Of a stretch of DNA of 64,000 bases, positions 36,760 to 47,668 are shown piece after piece. How positions within the stretch are numbered: position 1 is the stretch's first letter; each line of letters starts with the position of its first letter. The notes beneath the pieces were generated by a model, which ran no database searches, was not told the origin of the DNA, and was given only the letters and a program-made list of their open reading frames with translations. The translations under genes and the position numbers were made by a program. This DNA comes from an uncultured Erythrobacter sp. (GTDB taxonomy: Bacteria > Pseudomonadota > Alphaproteobacteria > Sphingomonadales > Sphingomonadaceae): assembly GCA_947499095.1 (NCBI GenBank), contig CANMMR010000001.1, positions 1 to 64,000 on the forward strand, given 5' to 3'.

Positions 36760-37047
36760 GGGGGGCTCCTGGTCTGGAGCAGCAACGTGCTGCTTCCATC
36801 ACCCAGTGCCCCGTCCAGCATCGCGCCTCGGGGCTGCGGCTGCGCCTGGCAGCCGTGATTAGGTTCAAGCAGCAATGCTCACTTAGCGAAGGAAGTCGAA
36901 TGGAATGTGACGGCACGTAGAATGTCGGCTTCGCCCCCCAATCTCGAACGTCCGCCTGAGCCCTCCGATTGGACAATAGCAGACATTGGATTCCACAAGC
37001 TGGGCAGTCTAGCTGGGGTCGCCTGCAGGATCTGGTCTACAACTCGC
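36760..37047. other. No gene recognised
   Basis: About 290 bases between two minus-strand genes. The promoter of the DUF2924-recombinase pair should lie at its left end (GAGCCCCC just upstream of the start). The usual third gene of such modules, DUF3489, is not visible. Confidence 0.5.
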
Positions 37048-37779
37048 TTACTTCACCCAACGATAAGCTTTTGGAAGGCGACCAACTTCCAATGGCCAAG
37101 CCCCAAAGAAACGAGAAAGCTGATTTTGGGACGCTGTCTTAAGATTAAGGCCAATCGGGAATGTCGATGGCTCAAACTTGTGTCCGGTGAGCTTCTCGCA
37201 TTTGTCCAACTTAAGCTTTTTGACCGTAGGTGCCGGGATTTCTGAACGGCATTTTTTTAGGATATTCGTGAGCCGGTCATCCGCAGATACGATTGCCACG
37301 TTCTCTGAGCCATGAACTTTGGCAAGATGTATTCCCATAGCGATTATGAGATGGTCGAAGGTACCCATCGGCGTGACTTGCCGTCGTTTTCCTCTATTGA
37401 TTCGGAAATAGTGATCAACCGGGGCCACAAGATTTATCGCAAGAACATGATAGCGCGATAACTCGTAATGGTAGATGAACTTTCCGTTGTGAATGTCCTT
37501 CTCGAACTGATTCACAAGACTGTTATAGACCCGCGTGTCTATGGTCCCGTCTTTCACATGCTTCTTGTTCCAGTGACCGAAGCTATGCTTCATGAAAACG
37601 CTAAACACCTCGGCAACGCAGAAATTTGGTAGATATAAGAAAATGTCGGCCTTGTCAGAGCGCTTTGCATCGAAGATGTTCTTAATTCGCTCGTTAGCCT
37701 TCTTCGAGCGCATGCATCGCGGAAGGTAGTAAGCCGCGACTACGTTCGTATCCAACAGAACGAATTTTCTGTCCGTCAT
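37048..37779 (-). CDS. PIN-domain protein
   Basis: 243 residues from ATG 37779 (MTDRKFVLLDTNVVAAYYLP). The first acidic residue of the PIN nuclease site is in LLDTNVV, a second in FCVAEVFSVF, a third in FDHLIIAMGIHL, and AIVSADDRLTNIL supplies the fourth (normally TxDxDF). It is larger than VapC toxins (about 130 residues), with a helical insert in the middle and a C-terminal extension, and no antitoxin gene is adjacent. The coding sequence is AT-richer than the core genes. Possibly an RNase acting in defence; substrate unknown. Divergent from hsdM. Confidence 0.75.
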   Translation of the reverse strand: MTDRKFVLLDTNVVAAYYLPRCMRSKKANERIKNIFDAKRSDKADIFLYLPNFCVAEVFSVFMKHSFGHWNKKHVKDGTIDTRVYNSLVNQFEKDIHNGKFIYHYELSRYHVLAINLVAPVDHYFRINRGKRRQVTPMGTFDHLIIAMGIHLAKVHGSENVAIVSADDRLTNILKKCRSEIPAPTVKKLKLDKCEKLTGHKFEPSTFPIGLNLKTASQNQLSRFFGAWPLEVGRLPKAYRWVK

Positions 37780-37966
37780 GCTCCTTAGGTAACCGAAGAT
37801 CGGCCAATCTGCTACCGGCTCAACTACCGTCACATGGGCAATTGAGTCTGCAGCGTGACCTACGGCACCCAAATTCGCGCAGGGTTTTCCGGCAATTCAC
37901 TTCCTAGCCTCGCCAAGCTTCTGATTCCATGGCAGGAAGGCGCCACGAATTCATTCAAGAGTGATT

Positions 37967-40627
37967 ATGACCAAGCTGACCCTGTCACAACTTACCGGAC
38001 TGCTGTTCAAAGCCTGCGATGAACTTCGCGGCAATATGGATGCCTCCGAATACAAGGAGTACATTTTCGGCGTTCTGTTCCTGAAAAGATGCAGTGACCT
38101 TTTCGATCAGCAGCGCGAAAAGCTGGCGAAGGGACTGCGCGACCGCGGGCTTGAGGGAGACCGGTTGGAGGCCGCGCTCAACAACCCCGACCAGTATACA
38201 TTCTTCGTCCCGCCAGAAGCGCGATGGGAGACCGTTCGCCACCTGAAGGACGATGTCGGCAATGGCCTCAATACCGCGCTGGGCGAACTTGAGCGTCACA
38301 ACAAGGACCAGCTAGAGGATGTCCTCGAGCACATAAATTTCAACCGCAAGATCGGTCAGCGGACCCTAAGCGACGACACCCTCGTCGACTTCATCCAGGT
38401 CTTCGAAAAGATCCCTCTCCGAGACGAGAATTTCGAGTTTCCCGACCTTCTTGGAGCGGCCTACGAATACCTCATCAAGTACTTCGCTGATTCCGCTGGG
38501 AAGAAGGCCGGTGAGTTTTATACGCCCGCCGATGTCGTGCGCACCATGGTCGAGATTGTCGCCCCTCAACCCGGCATGTCGGTCTATGATCCCACCGTTG
38601 GCTCGGGAGGCATGCTGATCCAGTCGCGCGATTATATTCGTGACACCGGCGGCAATCCAACTGACCTTACGTTGGCCGGACAGGAAAAGATCGGCACCAC
38701 CTGGTCGATCTGCAAAATGAACATGATCCTGCACGATATCCAATCTGCGGATATCCGGCAGGAAGACACGATCCAGCACCCTCAGCACCGTGACAGGGAA
38801 GGCGAACTGATGCGCTTCGATCGCATTCTCGCAAACCCGCCGTTCAGCCAGAACTACAGCAAGAAGGACATTGAGGCGCCTGGTCGCTTCTCCGTCTGGA
38901 TGCCGGAGAAAGGCAAGAAGGCGGACATGATGTTCGTGCAGCACATGCTTGCGGTGCTGAAGGCGAACGGGCGCATGGCCAGCGTTATGCCGCATGGCGT
39001 CCTGTTCCGTGGCGGAGAGGAGAAAGAGGCGCGCAAGCAGTTCATCGACAAGGGCTGGCTCGATGCAGTGATCGGCCTGCCCCCTTCGCTGTTTTACGGC
39101 ACCGGCATCCCTGCCTGCATCCTGGTGATGAACAAGGAACACGCCGCCGATCGCGACGATGTCCTGTTCATCAATGCCGACCGCGAATACCGCGAAGGCA
39201 AGGCTCAGAACTTCCTTCGTCCAGAAGATATGGCGAAGATCGTCCACGTTTATCGTGAGCGCAAGGATGTACCCGGCTATGCCCGCGTTGTGCCGCGCCG
39301 CGAGATCAAGGGCGAGGACTATAACTGCAACATCCGCCGCTATGTCGACAACGCGCCGCCGCCTGAACCGCAGGATGTTCGCGCCCATATACATGGCGGC
39401 GTACCGACGGCAGAGGTCGATGCACTGGAGCGGTTCTGGCGAAATTATCCCGGTTTGCGGGAGAGCTGCTTCGTCCCCCGCTCCGGTGATCCAAAGTATT
39501 GCGACTTTGCCGATGCTATCGGCACGCGGAGGGACATTGCCGGGCTGGTTCGTGAGCACGAAGCCGTCACCTCGACGCATGCGGCATTCATGGAACGGCT
39601 GGACGCGTGGTGGTCCGAGAACCTGCCCACAATTCAGCAGATCGAACCGGGCGATGGGAAACAGAGCGGTGGCAATGTCTATGCCGTGCGCCGCGCGTTG
39701 GTGGCGTCGATCGATCAGGCATTTGGCGACCAGACGCTGCTCAATGATTTCCAGCTGCGGGGCGCGATGGCCAAGGCAATTGACGGGTTGAAGGTCGATT
39801 TGAAGTCCATCGCCGCGAGCGGCTGGGGGCCTGAGCTGATCCCGGATGATGACATCTTGCAAAGCCAGTTCCCCGAATTGATCGAGGAAATGGCGGCGAA
39901 AAGGGCGCGGATTGACGAGCTCAATGCGCTTTTCACCGCCGCCGATGACGAAGAATTCGAGGACGAAGACGACACCGGCGTGCTGGGTAGCGAGATCGTT
40001 TCGTCACTCAAGGAAGAGGAGAAAAGTCTCAAAGCGCAGATCAAGCCGCTGACCAAGGAGGCGAAGGCTGCCGTGGCCCCGATCAAGGCGGATATCGACC
40101 GGCGTGATGCCTGGCCCGATTGCTGGGGCAAGGGAGACGTGAAGATTGGCGGTACGCAGTTCGCTCCCGACATTGGCGATGCTCGGCGCACGCTTAGTGT
40201 AGCGAGGGATGCTGAGGTCGATCCATTCCTTACTATACCGCTTGAAAAGCTGGCCAGTGAGGGTGGCGACATTGTTGAGAGGCTCGCCGAGATTGCGTAC
40301 CGGCTTGCCGCGCACAAGGCGCTGGAGGATGAGGCGAAGGCGCTGAAGGCCGAGCTTCGCACGGCGGAGAAGAGGAAAGACGAGCTGGTCGAAAAGGCCC
40401 GCGAGAAGATCAGCCGCGAGGAAGCGCGCGATGAAATCCTCAAGCGTTTCCACTGGATCGTGCAGGACACCTATCGCCATTATCTGGAGTCGGACCGCCG
40501 TGCGGTGACAGCGGCTGTCGAAAACTTGCACGACAAATATGCGGTGACGCTGCGCGATATTGAGAAGCAGTGCGCCAACGCGGCGAATGAGTTGGACGGC
40601 TATCTGAAGGCACTTGGATATGTCTGA
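37967..40627 (+). CDS. hsdM: Type I restriction-modification methyltransferase subunit HsdM, extended
   Basis: N6-adenine methyltransferase. HsdM_N domain at [22 protein letters not shown]-binding motif [11 protein letters not shown] (near residue 208) and catalytic NPPFSQNY (near 289). It is about 886 residues where typical HsdM has 480-560. The extra 350 C-terminal residues hold an acidic stretch ([10 protein letters not shown]), two long coiled-coil segments ([15 protein letters not shown] and [18 protein letters not shown]) and a final helical domain. ATG 37967 is 10 bases after AAGAG; a GTG at 37961 is possible. Overlaps hsdS by 8 bases. Confidence 0.93.
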   Translation: MTKLTLSQLTGLLFKACDELRGNMDASEYKEYIFGVLFLKRCSDLFDQQREKLAKGLRDRGLEGDRLEAALNNPDQYTFFVPPEARWETVRHLKDDVGNGLNTALGELERHNKDQLEDVLEHINFNRKIGQRTLSDDTLVDFIQVFEKIPLRDENFEFPDLLGAAYEYLIKYFADSAGKKAGEFYTPADVVRTMVEIVAPQPGMSVYDPTVGSGGMLIQSRDYIRDTGGNPTDLTLAGQEKIGTTWSICKMNMILHDIQSADIRQEDTIQHPQHRDREGELMRFDRILANPPFSQNYSKKDIEAPGRFSVWMPEKGKKADMMFVQHMLAVLKANGRMASVMPHGVLFRGGEEKEARKQFIDKGWLDAVIGLPPSLFYGTGIPACILVMNKEHAADRDDVLFINADREYREGKAQNFLRPEDMAKIVHVYRERKDVPGYARVVPRREIKGEDYNCNIRRYVDNAPPPEPQDVRAHIHGGVPTAEVDALERFWRNYPGLRESCFVPRSGDPKYCDFADAIGTRRDIAGLVREHEAVTSTHAAFMERLDAWWSENLPTIQQIEPGDGKQSGGNVYAVRRALVASIDQAFGDQTLLNDFQLRGAMAKAIDGLKVDLKSIAASGWGPELIPDDDILQSQFPELIEEMAAKRARIDELNALFTAADDEEFEDEDDTGVLGSEIVSSLKEEEKSLKAQIKPLTKEAKAAVAPIKADIDRRDAWPDCWGKGDVKIGGTQFAPDIGDARRTLSVARDAEVDPFLTIPLEKLASEGGDIVERLAEIAYRLAAHKALEDEAKALKAELRTAEKRKDELVEKAREKISREEARDEILKRFHWIVQDTYRHYLESDRRAVTAAVENLHDKYAVTLRDIEKQCANAANELDGYLKALGYV

Positions 40628-41909
40628 GTGGGTTGAGAAGCCACTTGGGGACCTGGCCAAGATTCAAGTCAGCAATGTCGACAAGAAGACAATCGAAGGT
40701 GAGCAGCCTGTTCGCCTTTGCAATTACATGGACGTGTATTCGAACGACTACCTAGGCAATCACATTGACTACATGGACGCCACGGCATCGGCGCAAGAGA
40801 TTTCGCGTTTCAGCCTGACCTCAGGCGATGTGATCATTACCAAGGATTCGGAAAGTCCTGACGATATCGGAATACCTGCCACCTTGATTGAGGACGTTGC
40901 AGGCATTGTCTGCGGTTATCACTTGGCACTTCTGCGACCGGACCCATCCAAAGTCGATCCGATATTCTTGCTCAAACAGTTGGCCTCGGCAGGTGCCGCT
41001 TCATACTTCGGAAAGCGAGCAGCGGGGTCAACGCGTTACGCACTTTCGACAAGCACAATATCAAACACGCCGATCCCTTTGGCACCCTTGGAAGAACAGC
41101 GAAAGATCAGCTTCGTTCTGCGCCTGCTGGACACCCAGATCGAGGCGACGGAGGCGTTGATTGCGAAGCAGGAGCGGCTGCGCGCCGGGTTGATGCAGGA
41201 CCTGTTCACGCGCGGCGTCGACGAAAACGGCGAACTGCGCCCACCCCGCTACGAAGCTCCACACCTCTACGACGAAACCGAGCTTGGCTGGTTGCCGAAG
41301 GATTGGGACGTTGGAGAGCTTCAGTCATATGCATCGGTGAATCGCGGGAAGTTTGCTGCTCGGCCCCGAAACGATCCGAAGTTCTATGGCGGCGAATTTC
41401 CCTTCATTCAAACGGGTGATGTTTCGGGGAATTCTGGCCGAAATATCTCTAATCACCGACAGACGCTCAATAGGATGGGCTTGCTCACCAGTCGGCTCTT
41501 TCCCGAAGGCGCAATAATGATCTCGATTGCGGCGAACATTGGAGATGCAGCTACTCTGAGCTATGCGATGTGCGCGCCAGATAGCGTCGTCGGCGTTGTA
41601 GCCAATGATGAAGCTGACGTCGCCTACCTGCAATTGGCGATCCTGCAAAAGAAGCGTTGGCTGGAAAGCCGAGCACCGCAGACGGCGCAGCGAAACATCA
41701 ATCTAGAGGATCTACGCCCGCTTCTGTTACCCATCCCCCAACCATCTGAGCGCGAGAAGATTGTGCTCTCCCATGCTACTCTTCAAGATCGCATCGTTCA
41801 AATGGAAGGAGAACTGGATAAGCTTCGCCTTAAAAAAGCAGGCTTAATGCAAGACCTCCTTACAGGCGCTGTTTCGGTCGAACCATTGCTGGAGAAGGAG
41901 CCAGCATGA
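40620..41909 (+). CDS. hsdS: Type I restriction-modification specificity subunit HsdS
   Basis: 429 residues with two target-recognition domains: one starting [15 protein letters not shown] and a second at [16 protein letters not shown]. Each is followed by a conserved helix: [20 protein letters not shown]...[11 protein letters not shown] and [19 protein letters not shown]...[12 protein letters not shown]. The two helices form the spacer coiled coil that sets the distance between half-sites. The recognition sequence cannot be read by eye. ATG lies within the end of hsdM; the stop overlaps the hsdR ATG by 4 bases. Confidence 0.93.
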   Translation: MSEWVEKPLGDLAKIQVSNVDKKTIEGEQPVRLCNYMDVYSNDYLGNHIDYMDATASAQEISRFSLTSGDVIITKDSESPDDIGIPATLIEDVAGIVCGYHLALLRPDPSKVDPIFLLKQLASAGAASYFGKRAAGSTRYALSTSTISNTPIPLAPLEEQRKISFVLRLLDTQIEATEALIAKQERLRAGLMQDLFTRGVDENGELRPPRYEAPHLYDETELGWLPKDWDVGELQSYASVNRGKFAARPRNDPKFYGGEFPFIQTGDVSGNSGRNISNHRQTLNRMGLLTSRLFPEGAIMISIAANIGDAATLSYAMCAPDSVVGVVANDEADVAYLQLAILQKKRWLESRAPQTAQRNINLEDLRPLLLPIPQPSEREKIVLSHATLQDRIVQMEGELDKLRLKKAGLMQDLLTGAVSVEPLLEKEPA

Positions 41910-44900
41910 GCGAATATGCCCATGTCGAAAAGCCGCTGCTGGATCAGCTCGAAGGGCTGGGCTGGACGGCGATCGACCAGGGTAGTGGTATTCCGACCGA
42001 TCCCGCAGAATCTCTGCGCAACAGTTTCCGCCAGCTGCACTTGCCCGACGTCTTCCGCCAATCGATCCGCGCGCTCAACCGTACCAAGGACGGCCACGAA
42101 TGGCTGACCGACCGACAGCTCGATATGCTGATCGACGAAATCTACCGCCAGCCCAATCGCAACCTGCTGGAAGCGAACGAGGCGGTGCAGGCACTTCTGT
42201 TCAAGTCCCAGGTCGATCATAATGAGGTCACGGGCGAAGAAGACCCAACCGTCCGCCTGATCGATTTCACCGATCCCTCCCGCAACACCTTCCACGCCAT
42301 CAACCAGTTCCGCGTCGATACGCCGGGCTGCGTAAAGGGATTCATCATCCCCGATGTGGTGCTGTTCGTGAACGGCCTGCCGCTGGTGGTGATCGAAGGA
42401 AAGATTGGCGATGCCAATACCGCCAACCCCATGCACGAGGCTTTCGTCCAGCTGCAACGCTATCGCGGCGCACGGCCAGAAACAGAAGCCGCCGGTCTGC
42501 GGGAAGGCGAACCGAAGCTGTTTTACACCAACCTCGCGGTCGTGCGCACTTGCGGCGAAGCGGCGGAGTTCGGATCGATCACCAGCGCACCAGAGCACTT
42601 TTATAGCTGGCGCAATATCTGGCCTGAGCAATATTCCGAGATCGATCCGCCGCTCGGTGTCGTGCGTCCTCAGGAAGAACTGGCTCAAGGCCTGTTCAAC
42701 CCTCACGCCCTTCTTGACATGCTGCGCACCTGCTCGGTCTTCATGGACTTGCCAAACGGCAAGCGGATCAAGGTACTCGCCCGCTATCAGCAGCACCGCG
42801 CTGCGCGGAAGATTGTCGAGCGGCTACGCAATGGACAATCGCGCGAAGAGCGCAGCGGCGTTGTCTGGCACACTCAGGGTTCTGGCAAATCGCTCACGAT
42901 GGTCTTCGTCGGACGGATGCTCCGCGCATCGAGCGATCTCAACGACTTCAAGATCCTGATGGTGGTCGACCGGGCTGATCTGGAAGACCAGCTCTCCGCC
43001 ACCGCAAAGCTGATTGGCGGGAAGGTGAATGTGATCGAAAGCCGCGCCGATGTGCGCGGCCAACTCGCCTCACCCGCTTCCGACATCAACATGGTGATGG
43101 TCCACAAATTCCTGGAGGCGAAGGAAGAGCTTTCCGACGGCCTGCGCGAAAAGCTGGGCCGCTATGCCCCGCCGCCAAGCGCCGAAAACTTCGGCACTGT
43201 GAACGAGTCAGACCGTATCCTCATCATGGTCGACGAAGCCCACCGCACGCAGGGCAGCGACATGGGTGACAATCTATTCGAAGCATTCCCCAACGCCGCG
43301 CGCGTGGCCTTCACCGGTACTCCGCTGATCACCGATCGCCATGCGGGCAGGAAGACAGTCAAACGCTTCGGCGAGTATATCGACACATACAAGCTGATGG
43401 ACGCGGTCGAGGACGGAGCGACACTCAGGATCCTCTACGAAGGCCGCACTGCCAACACCGCGCTGCGCGACAAGGCGGAATTTGACGAGGCGTTCGAAGA
43501 TCTCTTCGCGGATCGCACTCCTGAGGAACTTTTAGCGATCAAGAAGAAGTATGGCGCGACTGGAGATATCCTGGAGGCAGAAGGACGGATCGCAGCAATC
43601 GCCCGCGATATCGTCAATCACTACATCGACAACATCCTGCCCAATGGCTTCAAGGCGCAAGTGGTCTGCCATTCAAAGCTTGCCGCCGTGCGATACCAGA
43701 AGGCTCTGCGCGAAGCATTGAAGGAACGGCTGGAGGTTGAGCGGGCGAAAACGGAACCAGATGACGAAGCGATCAAGCGCATCGCATTTCTGAAGGTGGC
43801 GGTGGTCATATCCTCCGATGGAACGAATGAAGCGGCTGAGATCACCAATGCTCGGAAGGAAGCAAAGGCGGCAAATGCTGTTGAGAATTTCTGCAAGCCA
43901 TTTGCACCGGACGACTACGAAAAGACAAACACCGGCATCGCGTTTCTCGTCGTCTGCGACATGCTGCTGACCGGGTTCGACGCTCCTATCGAGCAAGTCA
44001 TGTATATCGACAAGAAGCTGAAAGAGCACAATCTGCTCCAGGCGATCGCCCGCGTGAACCGTGTAACACACGGGAAGCGGCGCGGATTCATTGTCGACTA
44101 TATCGGTCTTGCAAATCATCTGACCGATGCGCTCAAGATCTATGCGGACGAAGAACTCGAAGATCTTCAGGCCGGGTTGCAGAATATCAGCTCAGAGTTG
44201 CCGATCCTGGAAGAGCGCTATCGCCGGTTGCTTCAGCATTTTCAGGGCCTCGGCGTGAATGAGATTGAGCGGTTTCTGACGGCGTCTCTAGCTGGCGTCG
44301 ATGAAGAGGCAGCGGTCATTCACAAGGCGGTCGACGCGCTTGAAAACATCAAGGCGCGGGCCGACTTTGAGGTATTCCTCAAGAAGTTCCTGATGAGTCT
44401 CGATCTGGTTTTGCCAGGCTCGGCGGCACATGAGTATCGCGGCCCGGCCAGGCGCCTTGGCTATCTGATGCGCATGGCGAAGGAACGGTACAAGGACGAT
44501 TCCATTAACTTCGCGGGCGTTGGTGAGAAGGTCGCAGCACTGATCAACCGCCACCTCGTCGAGTTGGGCATCGATCCGCAAATACCGCCGATCGAACTTC
44601 TCGACCCGGAGTTTGTCGATCATGTCACTGGACATGCCGGAAAGAGTACGCGGGCGAAAGCGAGCGAGATGGAGCATGCCATCCGCAAGCACTGCACCAT
44701 ACACTTCGATGAAGACCCTGCTTTCTACAAGCGGATGAGCGAAAAGCTCGATACCCTCATCGCCAAGCATGGCGACGACTGGAAAGCTCTGGCGGAACAC
44801 TATGAAGAGCTTCGGGCGGAAATCAGGGCTGGTCGAGGGGACGAAGGCGCTGAGCAGCCCGCCGAAGTGCAAGTGTTCCGGGCGAACTTGTTCGACCTGA

Positions 44901-45160
44901 TCGGCGACGGCGTGACGCTTTCCAACGAGGACGCGGTTCTGCTTGATGCACTTGCGACGCGTATCGTCGAAATTGTCCAGGAGGCTATCGCCATCGTCGA
45001 TTTCTGGAGGAAGCCGGATCAGGTCCGTCGTTTGAGAGCCGACATCGATACGGAGGTCATGGTTTCAGGAATTGCTCCGGTGCAAGACAATCACCAGCGG
45101 ATTGCAGTCGAGCTAACGAAGCTCGCGGAGAAACGTCACGCGGAGTTGTTGCGGTCATGA
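41906..45160 (+). CDS. hsdR: Type I restriction endonuclease subunit HsdR
   Basis: 1084 residues. N-terminal PD-(D/E)xK nuclease: IIPDVVLFVNGLPLVVIEGK (Asp near 148, E-x-K near 162). SF2 translocase: Walker A HTQGSGKSLTM near 325, DEAH box IMVDEAHRTQ near 440, motif III VAFTGTPL, and the motif VI arginine in QAIARVNRV near 715. C-terminal helical part ends in a coiled coil. The complex cuts DNA lacking its own methyl mark. Intact, third gene of hsdMSR. Confidence 0.95.
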   Translation: MSEYAHVEKPLLDQLEGLGWTAIDQGSGIPTDPAESLRNSFRQLHLPDVFRQSIRALNRTKDGHEWLTDRQLDMLIDEIYRQPNRNLLEANEAVQALLFKSQVDHNEVTGEEDPTVRLIDFTDPSRNTFHAINQFRVDTPGCVKGFIIPDVVLFVNGLPLVVIEGKIGDANTANPMHEAFVQLQRYRGARPETEAAGLREGEPKLFYTNLAVVRTCGEAAEFGSITSAPEHFYSWRNIWPEQYSEIDPPLGVVRPQEELAQGLFNPHALLDMLRTCSVFMDLPNGKRIKVLARYQQHRAARKIVERLRNGQSREERSGVVWHTQGSGKSLTMVFVGRMLRASSDLNDFKILMVVDRADLEDQLSATAKLIGGKVNVIESRADVRGQLASPASDINMVMVHKFLEAKEELSDGLREKLGRYAPPPSAENFGTVNESDRILIMVDEAHRTQGSDMGDNLFEAFPNAARVAFTGTPLITDRHAGRKTVKRFGEYIDTYKLMDAVEDGATLRILYEGRTANTALRDKAEFDEAFEDLFADRTPEELLAIKKKYGATGDILEAEGRIAAIARDIVNHYIDNILPNGFKAQVVCHSKLAAVRYQKALREALKERLEVERAKTEPDDEAIKRIAFLKVAVVISSDGTNEAAEITNARKEAKAANAVENFCKPFAPDDYEKTNTGIAFLVVCDMLLTGFDAPIEQVMYIDKKLKEHNLLQAIARVNRVTHGKRRGFIVDYIGLANHLTDALKIYADEELEDLQAGLQNISSELPILEERYRRLLQHFQGLGVNEIERFLTASLAGVDEEAAVIHKAVDALENIKARADFEVFLKKFLMSLDLVLPGSAAHEYRGPARRLGYLMRMAKERYKDDSINFAGVGEKVAALINRHLVELGIDPQIPPIELLDPEFVDHVTGHAGKSTRAKASEMEHAIRKHCTIHFDEDPAFYKRMSEKLDTLIAKHGDDWKALAEHYEELRAEIRAGRGDEGAEQPAEVQVFRANLFDLIGDGVTLSNEDAVLLDALATRIVEIVQEAIAIVDFWRKPDQVRRLRADIDTEVMVSGIAPVQDNHQRIAVELTKLAEKRHAELLRS

Positions 45161-45858
45161 AGATGTGCGCAGAGGACATCGAGTTCACGGTTATTCGCAC
45201 CGACCGAAAGACCGCTGACATCGTAATCGAGCGGTCCGGAGATGTGATCGTGAGAGCGCCAAACGAAATTGACGATGGAAGGGTCCGCCAGGCGGTCGCT
45301 GATCGAGCGCTCTGGGTGCACCGATCACTCGCCGAGTGGGAAAGTCTGAATGCCAGCAAGCGGAAGAGACCAATCGCCCAGGGACAGGGCTTTACCTACC
45401 TTGGCCGCTCGTATCGGCTGAAGTTTGTCGAAAACGCCAAGGTGTCGCTCACCCTGAAGAATGGTCGTTGGGAGCTTTGCGAAAGGTTCGCTGCGGAGGT
45501 CGGGGAAGTGGGTGTCCGAAAGGCCTTTCGGGACTTCTACATCGAAAAGGGGCGAAAGGTTTTTGGCGAGCGAGTTGCCCACTTCGCCCCAATGGTTGGC
45601 GTCTCTCCCGGTGAAATCGCTGTGAAGGAGCTGGGATATCACTGGGCATCCTGCGGTTCAGGTGGAGCACTCAATTTTCACTGGAAGACGATGATGGCTC
45701 CTCTAACCGTCATTGATTACATCGTCGTGCATGAACTCTGCCACTTGCGTCATCGCGACCATTCCGGTGCGTTCTGGAATGAGGTCGACAAGGTTCTGCC
45801 GACATTCAGGCAGCGCAAGGAATGGCTCAGGGAGTTTGGCGCTGGCCTTGATCTTTAG
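45157..45858 (+). CDS. YgjP-like M48 metallopeptidase
   Basis: 233 residues. Zinc site HELCHLRHRDHSGAFW near residue 190 (HExxH plus downstream His), the YgjP/WLM DUF45 family, preceded by WASCGSGGALNFHWKTM. The start overlaps the hsdR stop by 4 bases. This peptidase type is a frequent fourth gene of type I restriction operons; its job there is unknown, perhaps control of HsdR. No signal peptide. Confidence 0.9.
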   Translation: MKMCAEDIEFTVIRTDRKTADIVIERSGDVIVRAPNEIDDGRVRQAVADRALWVHRSLAEWESLNASKRKRPIAQGQGFTYLGRSYRLKFVENAKVSLTLKNGRWELCERFAAEVGEVGVRKAFRDFYIEKGRKVFGERVAHFAPMVGVSPGEIAVKELGYHWASCGSGGALNFHWKTMMAPLTVIDYIVVHELCHLRHRDHSGAFWNEVDKVLPTFRQRKEWLREFGAGLDL

Positions 45859-46002
45859 TCGCCTCTAGGTCGGCCTTGTCGCAGGCGTCCCGACCAAGCC
45901 ATTTAACATAAGATCCCTTGTGCGCCTGTTGCAGCTACCGAAAGTCATGCATTCCGAAATTCGCAAGGTTTGAAAGCTAGTCTGCCATCCATAGCCTGGA
46001 GA

Positions 46003-46479
46003 ATGGACGTGGCGGTACTTGTAGAAGGCATCTCGGTGGTAGTCCGGCTCGACAGGATCGCGGCCGTCTATCCAGGTGGGTTGCGCGACTTTATGGACGA
46101 TGTTCCGAATTCGACTTTTTGCCATGATGAAGAGCTTGCAAGAGTGGGTTTTCTTTCGCCTCCGGAGGCGAAGAATTTCGTCGATGTCCTTGCATCGCGT
46201 GGTCTGACATTTCTTGAAAATGGGCGTGCAGTCGACATTGCCGTTCTGGATCAACAGAAGGGATTGACCGTTCCGTGCGATTGGCTTGAGTTAGCCAAGA
46301 TTCCCTTCGGAGATACAGGCGGTGAAGTTGGAGCGTGCTGGCTGTACGAGGGACCGCGGCAGGGAGCCGGGCTCCATATGAGGGGCAGGAAACTGAGTCT
46401 CGCGGCCCCTTCTGGTTGGGAGTACGAAGATTCCTTGAGCGCGAAGTTTACGTTCGTTCCGATGCAGTCGCGCGGATGA
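46003..46479 (+). CDS. Hypothetical protein
   Basis: 158 residues from ATG 46003 (MDVAVLVEGISVVVRLDRIA). Two halves: an alpha/beta part with FLSPPEAKNFVDVLASRGLTFLENG, reminiscent of small predicted binding domains, and a C-terminal part with GACWLYEGPRQGAG and LAAPSGWEYEDSLS. No motif I can name. It follows the restriction operon after 144 bases and is separated from the next gene by 152 bases, so it may be expressed alone. Confidence 0.65.
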   Translation: MDVAVLVEGISVVVRLDRIAAVYPGGLRDFMDDVPNSTFCHDEELARVGFLSPPEAKNFVDVLASRGLTFLENGRAVDIAVLDQQKGLTVPCDWLELAKIPFGDTGGEVGACWLYEGPRQGAGLHMRGRKLSLAAPSGWEYEDSLSAKFTFVPMQSRG

Positions 46480-46631
46480 TCACGTGTAATCCTTGAGAGC
46501 GGGAGCGATCATGATCAGGGGACGGCGACCATCAATGCTCTTCTCTTGCTTGCCGACTTTCTGGATGCACGAATGAACAAGGCCGAACAGAAGTGGTCGA
46601 TGTCCGGCCATTCGGTCATGGAATAGTCTGA

Positions 46632-47492
46632 ATGGAAACAATTGACGATCTGGTCGCGGATTCTTGCGTCCTCATTGACGGTTACCTCGATCCCGCTGAT
46701 CGCGAGCAGCTGTACAACCGCATCTGGCACTGTCTGCGGTGGCAGCAGCAAGAATCTGATAACAGGATCGCGCAGCTTATTACCAAACTTTATCATCTTT
46801 TTGTGCGGGTTATGCCTGTCGAGCAGCGACGGATGATTTACCAGGCTGCCAGGCATGAGGTCGAGCGTCGCAATTTTACGCCAGCCGTCTTCTGCGTCTT
46901 CATGCAGAACGAGACAGATGAAGGTATCGCCTCGACAGCGACTGTCGATCTGCTGGCCTATAGCAAGCGCGACCGGTCATCTCTCCCCGTCGGTTTCAAG
47001 GCATTGCTCAACATCATTGAGCATCGCCTTTGCAGAATACCAGGTGCGCTGTTTGGAGCAGCTGTAACTTTCGGGGATCGCAATCTGTTCATCGGTCTCG
47101 ACACGATGGCACCGCACCTGACCGACCGTGATATTCACATGGCCGCGCGCATGCAGACAGGATATGTCCATCATGCCTCCCTCCAATATTGGATCTCGAT
47201 CGCTCGTCGCATGGCAAGTCGCGAGGATCGGGTCGCCCAATCAGTGGTAGGAAGCTGTGCGAGTGCGTTGGTGAGGTACTCTGAGAGCGCGTTCCAGTCT
47301 GTCGTGACCGATATCGAGCGGCTTTATCCGGCATGGGATTTCAATCCGGCAGTGAGCGTCAGGCAGCAGTGGGATTTCGAGGAATACGGCAGACTTGTCG
47401 AGCCGCAGCTCTCGGCGATCCATGCGGCCGAGGTAGGCGAGAAGGTCTTCGGCGAGGTCATCAAGGTCTGGTGTCGAAGCAGCGGCGCATGA
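46632..47492 (+). CDS. Hypothetical protein, 286 residues
   Basis: Soluble protein with no signal peptide. Noted features: acidic N-terminus (METIDDLVADSC), a helix-rich middle (QLITKLYHLFVRVMPVEQRRMIY), and a segment with HMAARMQTGYVHHASLQYW. There are two tryptophans in YPAWDFNP and RQQWDFEEYG. I do not recognise a family. Same strand as the genes around it but with gaps of about 150 bases, so transcriptional grouping is uncertain. Confidence 0.65.
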   Translation: METIDDLVADSCVLIDGYLDPADREQLYNRIWHCLRWQQQESDNRIAQLITKLYHLFVRVMPVEQRRMIYQAARHEVERRNFTPAVFCVFMQNETDEGIASTATVDLLAYSKRDRSSLPVGFKALLNIIEHRLCRIPGALFGAAVTFGDRNLFIGLDTMAPHLTDRDIHMAARMQTGYVHHASLQYWISIARRMASREDRVAQSVVGSCASALVRYSESAFQSVVTDIERLYPAWDFNPAVSVRQQWDFEEYGRLVEPQLSAIHAAEVGEKVFGEVIKVWCRSSGA

Positions 47493-47668
47493 ATAATTCA
47501 GCCAATGCTCGTCTTTGCTCTGCAGGCCGCTGAGTGGAGTGGAGCCAAATTTCCCCCTCACAGAGAGCCAGAAAGAGATAGATACAGAGCCAGATCAACA
47601 GCCAATAATGGTCGTGCAAATTACCAAAATGCGGGACATCTTCCTCGGTACCAAGAAAGGAAGATGTC

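Noticed and set aside
38366-39862. A 498-residue minus-strand frame opposite hsdM
   Set aside because: Antisense shadow of the hsdM coding frame; no family resemblance.
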